Of a stretch of DNA of 37,116 nucleotides, positions 9,690-17,305 are shown piece by piece. The translations under genes and the position numbers were made by a program. This stretch comes from a virus. Location: the IMG/VR virus record IMGVR_UViG_3300045973_000434, positions 64,001 to 101,116 of that record, one strand, 5' to 3'. The notes below the pieces were generated by a model, which was not told the origin of the DNA, made no database searches, and worked only from the letters and a program-made list of their open reading frames with translations. Positions within the stretch are counted from its first letter, which is position 1, and the number at the start of each line of letters is the position of its first letter.

Positions 9690-10235
9690 TTATTTACTTA
9701 TTTTGTTTGTGAAAAATGATTTAATGTCAATAGAATTTACTATCTGTTTCTTAACTTCTGCAAAATCTTTGACGGGAAATACTGAGAGTTTTGCGGTCAA
9801 TTCATATTTTAGAGTTTGTGCTCTATGTGCAATTTTATCTATAAATAAGGACTCTTCTATTAACCTTGTTTTTAGTTCATTAACTTCTTGATCTTTCTTC
9901 ATTTCCTGGGCAGTTAGAGCGTTACGATCGCGGGCTATAGCTTTTGCGAGGGCTACTACTTTACTGTCGTGATAAGAACTAGAGATATTTACATTGGGGT
10001 CTAACGTTTTAACCTGTCTGTATAGTTCTACTAGTGTCAAGGATTCCTTAAGCAGGGTATCATGACTTTCTTGTATTTTTATAACTTCTGCATGAGTATC
10101 AAAGTTATCTTTAATCTCGATCACCTTACCTTTAAGTTTCTCTAAATATTCATTAAAACTTAAAGTAAGTTCTGGTAATAACAAGTCTACAAAATGTTGA
10201 ACTTGTGTCTCATTTAATAATTGAATTTTCGGCAT
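9690..10235 (-). CDS. Hypothetical helical protein
   Basis: This 181-residue protein is predicted to be almost all helix, with mixed charge and no Cys pairs, signal peptide or membrane segment. I see no catalytic motif. It lies 4 nt before the coiled-coil gene and follows the intrinsic terminator at 10266-10286, so it begins a small transcription unit of its own with the two downstream genes. The family is not recognised. Confidence 0.7.
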   Translation of the reverse strand: MPKIQLLNETQVQHFVDLLLPELTLSFNEYLEKLKGKVIEIKDNFDTHAEVIKIQESHDTLLKESLTLVELYRQVKTLDPNVNISSSYHDSKVVALAKAIARDRNALTAQEMKKDQEVNELKTRLIEESLFIDKIAHRAQTLKYELTAKLSVFPVKDFAEVKKQIVNSIDIKSFFTNKISK

Positions 10236-10265
10236 TGAAATATAGTGTTTTATTTGGAAATATAA

Positions 10266-10286
10266 AAGGGGCCTTGTGAGCCCCTT
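10266..10286 (-). terminator. Intrinsic terminator
   Basis: A perfect 7-bp stem (AAGGGGC with GCCCCTT) and 7-nt loop are followed on the - strand by TTTTATATTT. It lies between the genes at 10290-10766 and 9690-10235. Confidence 0.85.
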
Positions 10287-10289
10287 ATT

Positions 10290-10766
10290 TTATTCTAGAT
10301 CATCTTCTGTTTCTTTACTTACTATTTTGTAAAGTTCTTTAAAGATGTCAAAACCATATACCTTACGTAGTTTAGTGTCTGTATATAATAGTACATGTAA
10401 TAAAGATTCTTCATTACATTCCCAGAATTTTAATAATTTCTGTCTATATTCTTCACTAATGTGTTCTATACTATTAGAAAGAATGTAAGCATAATCATCT
10501 TTATATTTATCTGGGATATCGTATACAAATACAAAATCTTCGTCGTTTTTATATTGCGCTGTTGGCGCATTAATAGTTCCACGTGGTACATCATTAATAG
10601 ATTTAACTACTAATAATTGTCCGTCATGTTCTGGTCTATAAAAATCAGATATGAAACTATCTATGAAATGGTCTTTTAAAATATTGGTATATGTAATATC
10701 ATCATTGAATATCATCGGCAACATGAACCTTGTGGTATTAGTTTTCATTAGGTTCAGTGGATTCAT
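10290..10766 (-). CDS. Hypothetical protein
   Basis: This is a 158-residue protein. I chose the ATG at 10766, one base past the exonuclease stop, over a start 60 nt further upstream inside that gene, because tight stop-start junctions are typical of this operon. The N-terminus has a hydrophobic/polar mix (TTRFMLPMIF); the rest is rich in Asp, Glu and Tyr, ending in an acidic tail. No signal peptide, membrane helix or known catalytic motif is visible. Its position after the exonuclease gene suggests a DNA-recombination accessory role, but that is inference from context only. Confidence 0.7.
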   Translation of the reverse strand: MNPLNLMKTNTTRFMLPMIFNDDITYTNILKDHFIDSFISDFYRPEHDGQLLVVKSINDVPRGTINAPTAQYKNDEDFVFVYDIPDKYKDDYAYILSNSIEHISEEYRQKLLKFWECNEESLLHVLLYTDTKLRKVYGFDIFKELYKIVSKETEDDLE

Positions 10767-10767
10767 T

Positions 10768-11748
10768 CTATAATTTTTCTGTTGTTTTACCTTCGTAATA
10801 AGCTTGTGTATGGTCCCATTTATCATTCTTAAAATGCCAATCTAACTGAAGCATTAATGGATCAATTTCATTCAATCCCATATTTAAAGTAGTTTCACTA
10901 ACTTCAAATACTTTAACTTCAATTGGATCTTTAGTACCAATTGCTACTATAAAAGTCTCTTTAATGTATTCGTTTATGTCTTTTGTTGTAAGAGTATTTT
11001 TAAAATACCAGTATATAGCCATCCAGTAAAATGCCATTTGTCTATAATATCTATATTCTAAAAACTTATCTTTGAACTCTGCTAAATGACTTGATGTTTT
11101 TAAATCAACAAGAGTTATTTTTTTATTCTTATGATCGATTATTATCCTATCAATCAAAGACTTACACTCAACTCCAGTATAATGAGTCCACTGTATCTCA
11201 AATTCATTACCAATAAACAAGTCTTCTGTATTTCCAAACAATGAGTGATCATCGTTGTACATTAATTCTCTACCTTTTTCGTGTTCCAGTAAAGCTTTTC
11301 TAGATTCGTTTAATTGTAAATGCATTGAGTTTGGTAATATGCTCACATATATAGGAGAAAGTTTGATATATTTTATATAACTATTGAAAGTTTTTGCTAA
11401 TTCTCTTGCTTTTTCAAGTATCTTTTCATCATTTTCTTTAGTAGTATATGCCTTTTTATATGCTGCTACTAATTTAACATCGCTTGTGCCTTTTTTTGCT
11501 CGTGCAAATGTTTCACAAAATTCTTTTTGTTGTGCGCTTTTTGGTTGTTCATAATCAAGAAAGACATAATTCTTGTCGAACTCCTCAGGTTCTAATATAT
11601 ATTGATGTATCTGTTCACCTTTTTCGTAGAAAGATTTTGTTTCTTCTTCTATCGTCTTATCCAACATCAATTTGAAATACTTTGGAGAATTCTGAAACCA
11701 AGACAATGAGGAATTACTTACTTTTTTTACTTTGTAGTATTCCTTCAT
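10768..11748 (-). CDS. PD-(D/E)XK exonuclease, RecE/Cas4-like
   Basis: This 326-residue protein has the layout of phage exonucleases of the RecB/Cas4/RecE type: a first helical motif GEQIHQYIL (H48), then CKSLIDRIIID (D200) and ITLVDLKTSS (D215, K217), which together form the D...DxK metal site. A Tyr-rich helix follows (FLEYRYYRQMAFYW), matching the QxxxY region of these nucleases. It would resect DNA ends for strand annealing or process replicated DNA. It overlaps the resolvase-like gene by 35 nt, and the Sak4-like ATPase and SSB lie 2-3 kb upstream in the same operon, so it probably works in phage recombination. Confidence 0.82.
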   Translation of the reverse strand: MKEYYKVKKVSNSSLSWFQNSPKYFKLMLDKTIEEETKSFYEKGEQIHQYILEPEEFDKNYVFLDYEQPKSAQQKEFCETFARAKKGTSDVKLVAAYKKAYTTKENDEKILEKARELAKTFNSYIKYIKLSPIYVSILPNSMHLQLNESRKALLEHEKGRELMYNDDHSLFGNTEDLFIGNEFEIQWTHYTGVECKSLIDRIIIDHKNKKITLVDLKTSSHLAEFKDKFLEYRYYRQMAFYWMAIYWYFKNTLTTKDINEYIKETFIVAIGTKDPIEVKVFEVSETTLNMGLNEIDPLMLQLDWHFKNDKWDHTQAYYEGKTTEKL

Positions 11749-12187
11749 GTTTATGTTTTATTATTTGTATTACTTCATCAACTTGTTTCTGATTTCTAGG
11801 CATATAAAGATCAATCATTAAACCTTGATCCATTATATGTTTCTTAAACAGTTTCCATTTAATTGGAAAAGCATCGTTTGGATTACCTTTTGTTTCAATA
11901 ATCCAACCAGTACCAACAAAGTCTGGTGTATATGTCATGCCTCTAACATGTCGTCTCTGTGGTCCAAAGTACCTTAATCCATCTTTTTTGAATAATTCAT
12001 AACTATCGTTTTGAAATTCAAAGGATGGTATCAATTCAAAAGTATGTTCTTCGTATGTGAATATTAAGTTAGTCTCTTTTAATTTTTTATAACAATATAA
12101 CTCTAACTTACTCTTAAAAGTTATTCCATAATAAGACATTGTCGTAGCATTACGAACTTTCTTATTTATAACTTTCTTTAACTTCAT
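11714..12187 (-). CDS. Endonuclease I-like Holliday-junction resolvase
   Basis: This 157-residue protein matches the T7 endonuclease I pattern: FKSKLELYCYKKLKE (E29), YTPDFVG (D89) and WIIETKGN (E98, K100), the PD-(D/E)XK set E...PD...ExK. Such enzymes cut branched DNA such as Holliday junctions and help debranch concatemers before packaging. The N-terminus is strongly basic, which suits DNA binding. It overlaps the primase stop by 26 nt and the exonuclease start by 35 nt, consistent with translational coupling in a replication and recombination operon. Length is close to the T7 enzyme. Confidence 0.8.
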   Translation of the reverse strand: MKLKKVINKKVRNATTMSYYGITFKSKLELYCYKKLKETNLIFTYEEHTFELIPSFEFQNDSYELFKKDGLRYFGPQRRHVRGMTYTPDFVGTGWIIETKGNPNDAFPIKWKLFKKHIMDQGLMIDLYMPRNQKQVDEVIQIIKHKHEGILQSKKSK

Positions 12188-13163
12188 CTAACATTCTTTT
12201 TATGTGATTATCTGCAACTTCTATTCCTAGTTCTTTTACAACATCACTTATATCTTTTACTTTATATAGTATATACATATCTAAAGGTAAGTAGATAAAA
12301 GGAATATCGTATTTTTCTGATAATTTCTTAGCAGCTTCTTTACCAGGAGTATCATTGTCAAATAATATAACGATCCTTTTAAATCGTTCTTTTATATTGT
12401 CTACTATTTTCTTTGGTATAGCGGAATTTTCACTCTGTGGAGCAATTGCATTATATCCTAGTTTATACAATACCATTACATCCTTTAACGATTTAGTTAT
12501 AATAATTGTTTCATCGTTACAAGGAAGTTGTTCCCAACCTTGTATATCATATGGTCCACAATTGTTTCTCCATTTATCTTCCCTATTTGTTGCACAAGGG
12601 CGATATATTTTGAACTTATTGAAGACCTTATATGCATACATTGGACATTCCTTTGTATATTTATAAGGTTGTTGTATATCATTAACCCAGAATGAATCTA
12701 TGGGAGAGACATTAAAATACTTTAAAGTATCTTTGTCAATCCCATATTTAGACCAGTAATCTTCATCGGTTTTAGTAAAATATTTTCTTCTAACTCCAAT
12801 GACTTTTGCTGGTATTTTCAACTCTGGCTCAACTTTAGGTCTGCGTTGCTTTATTTTATTAGTTGCTATTAAGTCTTTCCAAATCTTATTTAAAGATTCG
12901 TGGTACTTAATATCAAATAATATCTGTACAAATTTCACTACATTACCTGTTTCACCTGTTGCAAAATCTTTATACATAATTTGATTTTGTTTAGATCTGA
13001 ATAGACTCCATGATGGATTCTGATCCTTTCTAAAAGGAGATGATATAGGTTTGTTAATGGTCACAGTTTGACCTAAATAATGCGAATAGATATGATATTC
13101 ATCTACTAATTGTAGTATCTTATCTAATGTTACATTATCTGTTACTGTTAAAGTATTGTACAT
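12162..13163 (-). CDS. DnaG-like DNA primase with divergent Toprim
   Basis: This is a 333-residue primase-type protein. The N-terminal part aligns in layout with a CHC2 zinc-ribbon domain (SPFRKDQNPSWSL, then YKDFATGETGNVVKFV), but the zinc-binding Cys/His residues are gone. The Toprim half has the acidic pair IVILFDNDTPGKEA (D269, D271) and an ITKSLKDVMVL motif in place of the usual EGxxD. The Asp is kept (D228), while the catalytic Glu position is Lys/Ser. Its role would be priming at the phage fork with the DnaB-like helicase. It may be a primase of a divergent phage family or a regulatory paralogue. It starts just after the structured terminator at 13173-13230. Confidence 0.78.
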   Translation of the reverse strand: MYNTLTVTDNVTLDKILQLVDEYHIYSHYLGQTVTINKPISSPFRKDQNPSWSLFRSKQNQIMYKDFATGETGNVVKFVQILFDIKYHESLNKIWKDLIATNKIKQRRPKVEPELKIPAKVIGVRRKYFTKTDEDYWSKYGIDKDTLKYFNVSPIDSFWVNDIQQPYKYTKECPMYAYKVFNKFKIYRPCATNREDKWRNNCGPYDIQGWEQLPCNDETIIITKSLKDVMVLYKLGYNAIAPQSENSAIPKKIVDNIKERFKRIVILFDNDTPGKEAAKKLSEKYDIPFIYLPLDMYILYKVKDISDVVKELGIEVADNHIKRMLDEVKESYK

Positions 13164-13172
13164 ATTAAGAAA

Positions 13173-13230
13173 ATAAAAGGGGGTTCCGTCGTACCTGGTT
13201 TACAGCCAGGCCAATCTCGGATAACCCCTT
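13173..13230 (-). terminator. Long-headed intrinsic terminator with anticodon-arm-like hairpin
   Basis: On the - strand a closing stem AAGGGGTT/AACCCCCTT (one bulge) continues, across a 2-nt bulge, into CCG/CGG. It is capped by a 5-bp hairpin CCTGG-CTGTAAA-CCAGG and followed by TTTTATTT. The 7-nt loop and stem copy a tRNA(Tyr, GTA) anticodon arm, but no T arm exists. It separates SSB from the primase. Confidence 0.75.
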
Positions 13231-13239
13231 GAATATATA

Positions 13240-13842
13240 TTAATCGAAAGGTAATGCGTTGATATTGTCTGGTTGTAGGTCAGCAGGAATCTCATCTACT
13301 TTCATTTCGAAAGGATTCGTTTGTGCTGGTGTTTCTACATCAGCTCTTTCTTTTGTCATCTTATCGATAGACAATATTTCGAGCTTAGACTGATTTTTAG
13401 GAATCTCCATTTTTTCAATGAAGGGTACATAGTTAGGCAAGGAAGTAAAGTTATTAAAAGAATAAACTACTTTAATTCTTACTTTCTTTCCTACATATGA
13501 ATTTCCTAAGAGTTTAATAGTTTCTAAGCAGAATGATTTAAAATCACTTGCTTGGAACGTATAAACATCTTCAGAGATAAATTTAGTAACGATGTGCTTT
13601 ACTCTCTTTATCTGATTGTTTGTTTTGTTTTCTAATTTTTCAGGATCTTGGTCTTTAGGTTTCCATTCAGTATGAGAAAGAGTTTTTCCTTCTTTTTCAA
13701 AATGAAATACTATAAACTCATTACCAGCATTAGGGCTTGTTTTATATTCAACTCCCTTTAATTCAACATCTTCGTGTATTCCAACGTCGATAAAATTTGC
13801 TGATCTTCCTTCTGAATCTACTGTTTTATTTACTGTATACAT
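13240..13842 (-). CDS. Single-stranded DNA-binding protein (putative)
   Basis: This 200-residue protein ends in an acidic linker and an SSB-type tip (DLQPDNINALPFD). The first ~150 residues are rich in alternating hydrophobic/basic stretches (VGKKVRIKVVYSFNNF), compatible with an OB fold. An acidic tail ending in Pro-Phe is the hallmark by which SSBs recruit partners. The context agrees: it lies between the Sak4-like ATPase and the primase. The start has one of the clearest Shine-Dalgarno sequences of the window (AAGGAG, 5 nt before ATG), suggesting high expression as expected for SSB. The assignment rests on tail, size and context, so it is probable, not certain. Confidence 0.7.
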   Translation of the reverse strand: MYTVNKTVDSEGRSANFIDVGIHEDVELKGVEYKTSPNAGNEFIVFHFEKEGKTLSHTEWKPKDQDPEKLENKTNNQIKRVKHIVTKFISEDVYTFQASDFKSFCLETIKLLGNSYVGKKVRIKVVYSFNNFTSLPNYVPFIEKMEIPKNQSKLEILSIDKMTKERADVETPAQTNPFEMKVDEIPADLQPDNINALPFD

Positions 13843-13867
13843 TGTACTCCTTGCCTTATTACAGGAC

Positions 13868-14518
13868 TTATTTATTTAACTTATCATTCACTCTCACAAT
13901 GAAAAGATTATAATCATTCATAATCCTCTCTTCTCCTTCATCCAGAAACACAGGTGGTGTTTTAGCTGAATCTTTACCACTATTATTCATACTGATAAAG
14001 TATTCTCTTTTTCCATCTTTGATTGTCATATCTGCGTAATTAACGATAGTGTAGTCTTTTTCAAGCATACCTTTCCATTCCTTACCTTTTACTGCCAATC
14101 GTTTTTCTATTGCACCTTCCTCTACTTCTACCCACTCGTAATGACCTGTCACTACTAAGTGCTTTGGATACTTTCTGATGAGATATTGCAACTTGCCAAT
14201 CTCTTCATTGTAGTAATTCCAAATATCAAACCCTTTTTTTGTATCTCTTGCAGTCTTTAAAAGACTGTCTACATATGCCGAAAAACTATCAAGTATTACT
14301 ACATCAATAGTACTATCTTTTGCATATTCGATAAGTTTCTGATAACATTCTTGCCAATTATTTGGAGTACTATAGTGCTTAAACTTGTTAATGAACGGCA
14401 ATGGTTTACTTTCGATATTAACATAACCAGTGGTATTAGGATTCATATTCCTAAATGCCATAGTTTTGCCTCTACCGGACATACCAATTAATAAAAATTG
14501 ATAAGCTACATTGCTCAT
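13868..14518 (-). CDS. Sak4-like P-loop ATPase (recombination)
   Basis: This 216-residue protein has a RecA-core/AAA_24-type P-loop. Walker A is GMSGRGKT (residues 12-19) and Walker B is IDVVILDSFSAY (Asp about residue 96). A His-containing HLVVTGHYEW strand and a LEKDYTIVNYADMTI segment follow, as in phage 'nucleotide-binding' Sak4 proteins. Sak4 ATPases assist single-strand annealing with a phage SSB, and the SSB-like gene lies directly downstream, 25 nt away. The gene follows the elaborate 14551-14689 RNA element, which may set its expression. Confidence 0.82.
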   Translation of the reverse strand: MSNVAYQFLLIGMSGRGKTMAFRNMNPNTTGYVNIESKPLPFINKFKHYSTPNNWQECYQKLIEYAKDSTIDVVILDSFSAYVDSLLKTARDTKKGFDIWNYYNEEIGKLQYLIRKYPKHLVVTGHYEWVEVEEGAIEKRLAVKGKEWKGMLEKDYTIVNYADMTIKDGKREYFISMNNSGKDSAKTPPVFLDEGEERIMNDYNLFIVRVNDKLNK

Positions 14519-14550
14519 TTTAAGTCTAAATTATTATAGTTCTAAAAATA

Positions 14551-14689
14551 AAAAAATTGAAGTGATACCTAAGCTAGATAACCGATATTGCGTTTGGGAA
14601 TCTTTCGGACCCTCGGTGGCATGACGCTTTCATCCTTGGGGGATTACGTATGTCATTCTAACTTTAGCTGCGCTTGTAAGTATCACTTC
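14551..14689 (-). ncRNA. Multibranched structured RNA ending in a U-run
   Basis: On the - strand a perfect 10-bp closing helix (14680-14689 with 14559-14568) is followed by AATTTTTTT, as in an intrinsic terminator. The enclosed ~111 nt can fold as a junction: helix AGCTA/TAGCT (14665-14669 with 14572-14576), helix ATGAC/GTCAT (14652-14656 with 14621-14625) enclosing hairpin 14632-14644, and a GGGTC-CGAAA-GATTCCC hairpin. It lies between an unknown gene and the Sak4-like gene, with no ORF. It could be a small RNA, a riboswitch-like attenuator for the downstream gene, or a complex terminator. Confidence 0.7.
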
Positions 14690-14690
14690 A

Positions 14691-14711
14691 CCATACAATA
14701 CTATTGTATGG
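14691..14711. other. Near-perfect inverted repeat
   Basis: CCATACAATA and its complement are separated by one base. It sits 15 nt after the stop of the 14727-15452 gene and directly before the multibranched RNA. No U-run follows on the - strand, so a processing hairpin or protein-binding site is as likely as a terminator. Confidence 0.6.
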
Positions 14712-14726
14712 GCTGGTACCTATAAA

Positions 14727-15452
14727 TTATACAGCTAAGTATCTCCGTCCAAAACGGTCTTCTTTAACTAACAATTTCTGTCCATCTTCAAGGATGATAC
14801 ATTCACTTGCATCATTGAGATCGACTAAGATATCATATTGTTTGTAACCAATTTTAACCCAGTATGCGAAGACGGTTATTTCTTCTAATTTCACTTCTGG
14901 TTTCGGCTGTGAATAAACATTAATCAAAGTCCTTTTTGCATTTGCAAGTAAAGGGCATTCAACTTTTGTCTGTCTCTGCTGCCAAACTGAACATGCTGGT
15001 CTTTCTTCGTGAACGTTAATGTTAACCCTTAAGTTTACATCTTCATTACGGTATGCGAATTTACGTTTATTGCCGTTGTTCTTGCAATAAGTAGATAACC
15101 TGCGAACTATTTTAGAATAGTCTTCAACGAGGTCATATACTTTAACGTCCTTTTTCCCGGTTAGGGAAATTATTGTGGTATAATTCATATCAATTCGATA
15201 ATCAAAATTAGGACTGTCTCCGAAGACAATCAAATTACTGGTTTCAATGTCGCTGAACCTTGTGTCACCTGTTTCTGACTTAAGATTCTTGTACTTGGCT
15301 ATTTCCTTTTCAAGATTCTTAATATAAAGTCCGCGATCGTTATCCGTATTAACTATTACAAACGGATTTTTCTTCTCTTTTGCTTCTCCGGTTAATATTG
15401 CGATACCTGAGATATTGTCTGATAATTGTAAAAAAGCAAATTGGTTTTTCAT
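14727..15452 (-). CDS. Hypothetical protein in replication operon
   Basis: This 241-residue soluble protein has mixed alpha/beta character and no signal peptide or membrane helix. The middle is basic (RRLSTYCKNNGNKRKFAYR, about 123-141), which could bind nucleic acid, and there are four scattered Cys without a zinc-finger spacing. It lies 3 nt downstream of the DnaB-like helicase stop, so it is translated with the replisome genes. I do not recognise a family. Slightly higher GC than its neighbours is visible. Confidence 0.72.
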   Translation of the reverse strand: MKNQFAFLQLSDNISGIAILTGEAKEKKNPFVIVNTDNDRGLYIKNLEKEIAKYKNLKSETGDTRFSDIETSNLIVFGDSPNFDYRIDMNYTTIISLTGKKDVKVYDLVEDYSKIVRRLSTYCKNNGNKRKFAYRNEDVNLRVNINVHEERPACSVWQQRQTKVECPLLANAKRTLINVYSQPKPEVKLEEITVFAYWVKIGYKQYDILVDLNDASECIILEDGQKLLVKEDRFGRRYLAV

Positions 15453-15455
15453 TTA

Positions 15456-16421
15456 TTATTTTTGTTGTAGATTAAACGGATTAGCTTCGTCAATCGAATT
15501 ATATTTCAAATTGTTGACGAAACTAAGAATTTTTGACTCCCCCTCCCTTACTTTAAGAAAGTGCATGTAAATCATATTTTCGACAGGTAGTTTGCTTGGT
15601 CCATAACTTGTCAATCCTAAGATTTCGGGACGGTGGAGTACAATTACATAGTCAGAGGCTTGAAATACTGAATCGCCACCAAATACATCTCGTCTCATAG
15701 GATAATGCATCGTGTGATTTGTTATCCTTTCATTCCCTTCAATTTCCCTATTCATTTGGCTTAATTGAATAATAGTAGTTTGTGCTACTTTCTTCGCTTG
15801 CATGAATACTTTCTGTAATTCATATAATGTTTCTCGTTCCTTTTCTCCTGTTTTACTTTTTGTAAGTAACGTATGGTCAAGAATAACGATCAACCATTTG
15901 TCTGAAAACGTTGATTGAAAGTACTGTATTGTTTGATCTATTTCATCAACAGCTCCTGGACTATCTATATAATAGATGGGGTACTGCTTGATTCGCTCTG
16001 CATGTCTTACTGCTACATCATAATCATCGTCTGATAAACCTTTATGATTCTCTTCTAGATTTCCACTATAAAGATCACTGGTTGTCTTTCTCATTTTATA
16101 TGATAGTTTTCTCCCCACTTGACGAGAGGCTAACATTTCAAAATTGAAATTTAAGACTATAAACTCACCTTTTTGATTTAACTCAAAAAGATCTGTCTCT
16201 AGACTATTCACAAACGATGATTTACCACTACCTGAAACTCCCGCAATTGTGTATATAGTGTTGGGTTCGATCCCACCCATACACTGCTTATTAAACTTAC
16301 TCCACCGAGTCTTTAAAGATTTGTTAACTCCTTTACGTCTGTTATCAATATACCGAAGTATCTCGTGTGCTGGCTCGCTAATATGTTTGTAAGAAAGTCT
16401 TTTACTCAACGTCTGTTCCAT
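15456..16421 (-). CDS. DnaB-like replicative helicase (SF4)
   Basis: This 321-residue protein is the RecA-like motor of a hexameric SF4 helicase. Walker A is GVSGSGKSS (61-69), Walker B is WLIVILDHTLL, and the glutamine motif is TTIIQLSQMNREIEG (motif 3). The C-terminal HFLKVREGESK segment holds the basic residues of motif 4, where DnaB proteins place the arginine finger. Only about 40 residues precede the core, so the DnaB N-terminal collar is absent or minimal, as in short phage helicases. It would unwind the phage fork 5'-3'. It overlaps the upstream putative loader by 20 nt. Confidence 0.88.
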   Translation of the reverse strand: MEQTLSKRLSYKHISEPAHEILRYIDNRRKGVNKSLKTRWSKFNKQCMGGIEPNTIYTIAGVSGSGKSSFVNSLETDLFELNQKGEFIVLNFNFEMLASRQVGRKLSYKMRKTTSDLYSGNLEENHKGLSDDDYDVAVRHAERIKQYPIYYIDSPGAVDEIDQTIQYFQSTFSDKWLIVILDHTLLTKSKTGEKERETLYELQKVFMQAKKVAQTTIIQLSQMNREIEGNERITNHTMHYPMRRDVFGGDSVFQASDYVIVLHRPEILGLTSYGPSKLPVENMIYMHFLKVREGESKILSFVNNLKYNSIDEANPFNLQQK

Positions 16422-16995
16422 ATGCCTTACGTTTTTCTTCTAGAGTGGTACTCAAATTGTTCTCAACCTGATCTGCATAAGCTTTCCAAGATTCAGAAGT
16501 TAGCCAGGCAGGCATACGTTTCATATAAGACATCTGTCCCTTAAGACTTCGTTCCTCTATTTCCGATCGTAAACATTTCATGATATGCTCATGTGTTGAA
16601 GGTTTCTTTCTTACAATATTGTGGTATAATTTCCTACATTTGTCCTGGTCCACTCTTAAGTAGTCATACATTCCATCTGGACGTAATGCCTTTATAGGAT
16701 ACAAGGCATAGAATTCATCAAATGGATCGTTTGTAAATGTCGACGCTTTGATGAATTTAGAGGATGTATTTAATGTTTCTAGATTTATGTAATTTCCAGA
16801 ACTATATGTAGATGATAAAAAACCAGCGATGTGCAATTGATCCAAGTCCTTATGCAAGTCATTAAGCGTATTTGTATACGCAATGTACTTCTTGAGTAAT
16901 TGTACTTTGTTCTCACTGATTAGTTTGGCAATGATGTATTGATGTGCAGTTATTTTGTTGTCAAGTAAAAATTGAATATCTATTTCTAATATCAT
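16402..16995 (-). CDS. Putative replication initiation/helicase-loader protein
   Basis: This 197-residue protein's N-terminal ~70 residues look like a winged-helix domain (helices, then GFLSSTYSSGNYINLE as a wing). The C-terminal part has FDEFYALYPIKALRPDG followed by a helical block and MSYMKRMPAWLTSESWKAY. This 'F..F...YP...' to 'aWL....W' layout is that of phage O/DnaD-type replication initiators and helicase loaders. Overlap with the DnaB-like helicase gene supports that role, since loaders are usually adjacent to the helicase. The assignment is by motif layout and context. Confidence 0.6.
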   Translation of the reverse strand: MILEIDIQFLLDNKITAHQYIIAKLISENKVQLLKKYIAYTNTLNDLHKDLDQLHIAGFLSSTYSSGNYINLETLNTSSKFIKASTFTNDPFDEFYALYPIKALRPDGMYDYLRVDQDKCRKLYHNIVRKKPSTHEHIMKCLRSEIEERSLKGQMSYMKRMPAWLTSESWKAYADQVENNLSTTLEEKRKAYGTDVE

Positions 16996-17050
16996 GTTCT
17001 TACCATTTATTGGCCTAGAGATACTAGTTTAGATAAATGTGACACATTAG

Positions 17051-17305
17051 CTAAGGTTTTTTTCTAACCCGCGTTATTTGTATTTGTTGTTTGCCATTAG
17101 CTACCGTTTTGACACCAGAAATTACTTTCTTAAAGAGGAATTGTTTGAAAGGCGCTATTCTCTCAATCTCTTCCACTGGTATGTCAAATGCGAATATATC
17201 CTTTGCAAATTCTGCTTTTGTACGCAGATCGGCTTTTTTATACAAAGGATAATAGAACTCTACCATGTCTATTGCTAGACGGATATCTCCTTTTGATGGT
17301 TTCAT
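17051..17305 (-). CDS. Small basic protein coupled to DNA polymerase
   Basis: This 84-residue protein starts inside the polymerase stop (TAATG overlap), so translation is coupled. The C-terminus is basic (ITRVRKKP), and the body is helical with aromatic residues (MVEFYYPLYKKADL). No known domain is recognised. By position it could be a polymerase accessory or replication factor, but only the coupling supports that. The downstream 55-nt gap shows no clear terminator. Confidence 0.65.
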   Translation of the reverse strand: MKPSKGDIRLAIDMVEFYYPLYKKADLRTKAEFAKDIFAFDIPVEEIERIAPFKQFLFKKVISGVKTVANGKQQIQITRVRKKP

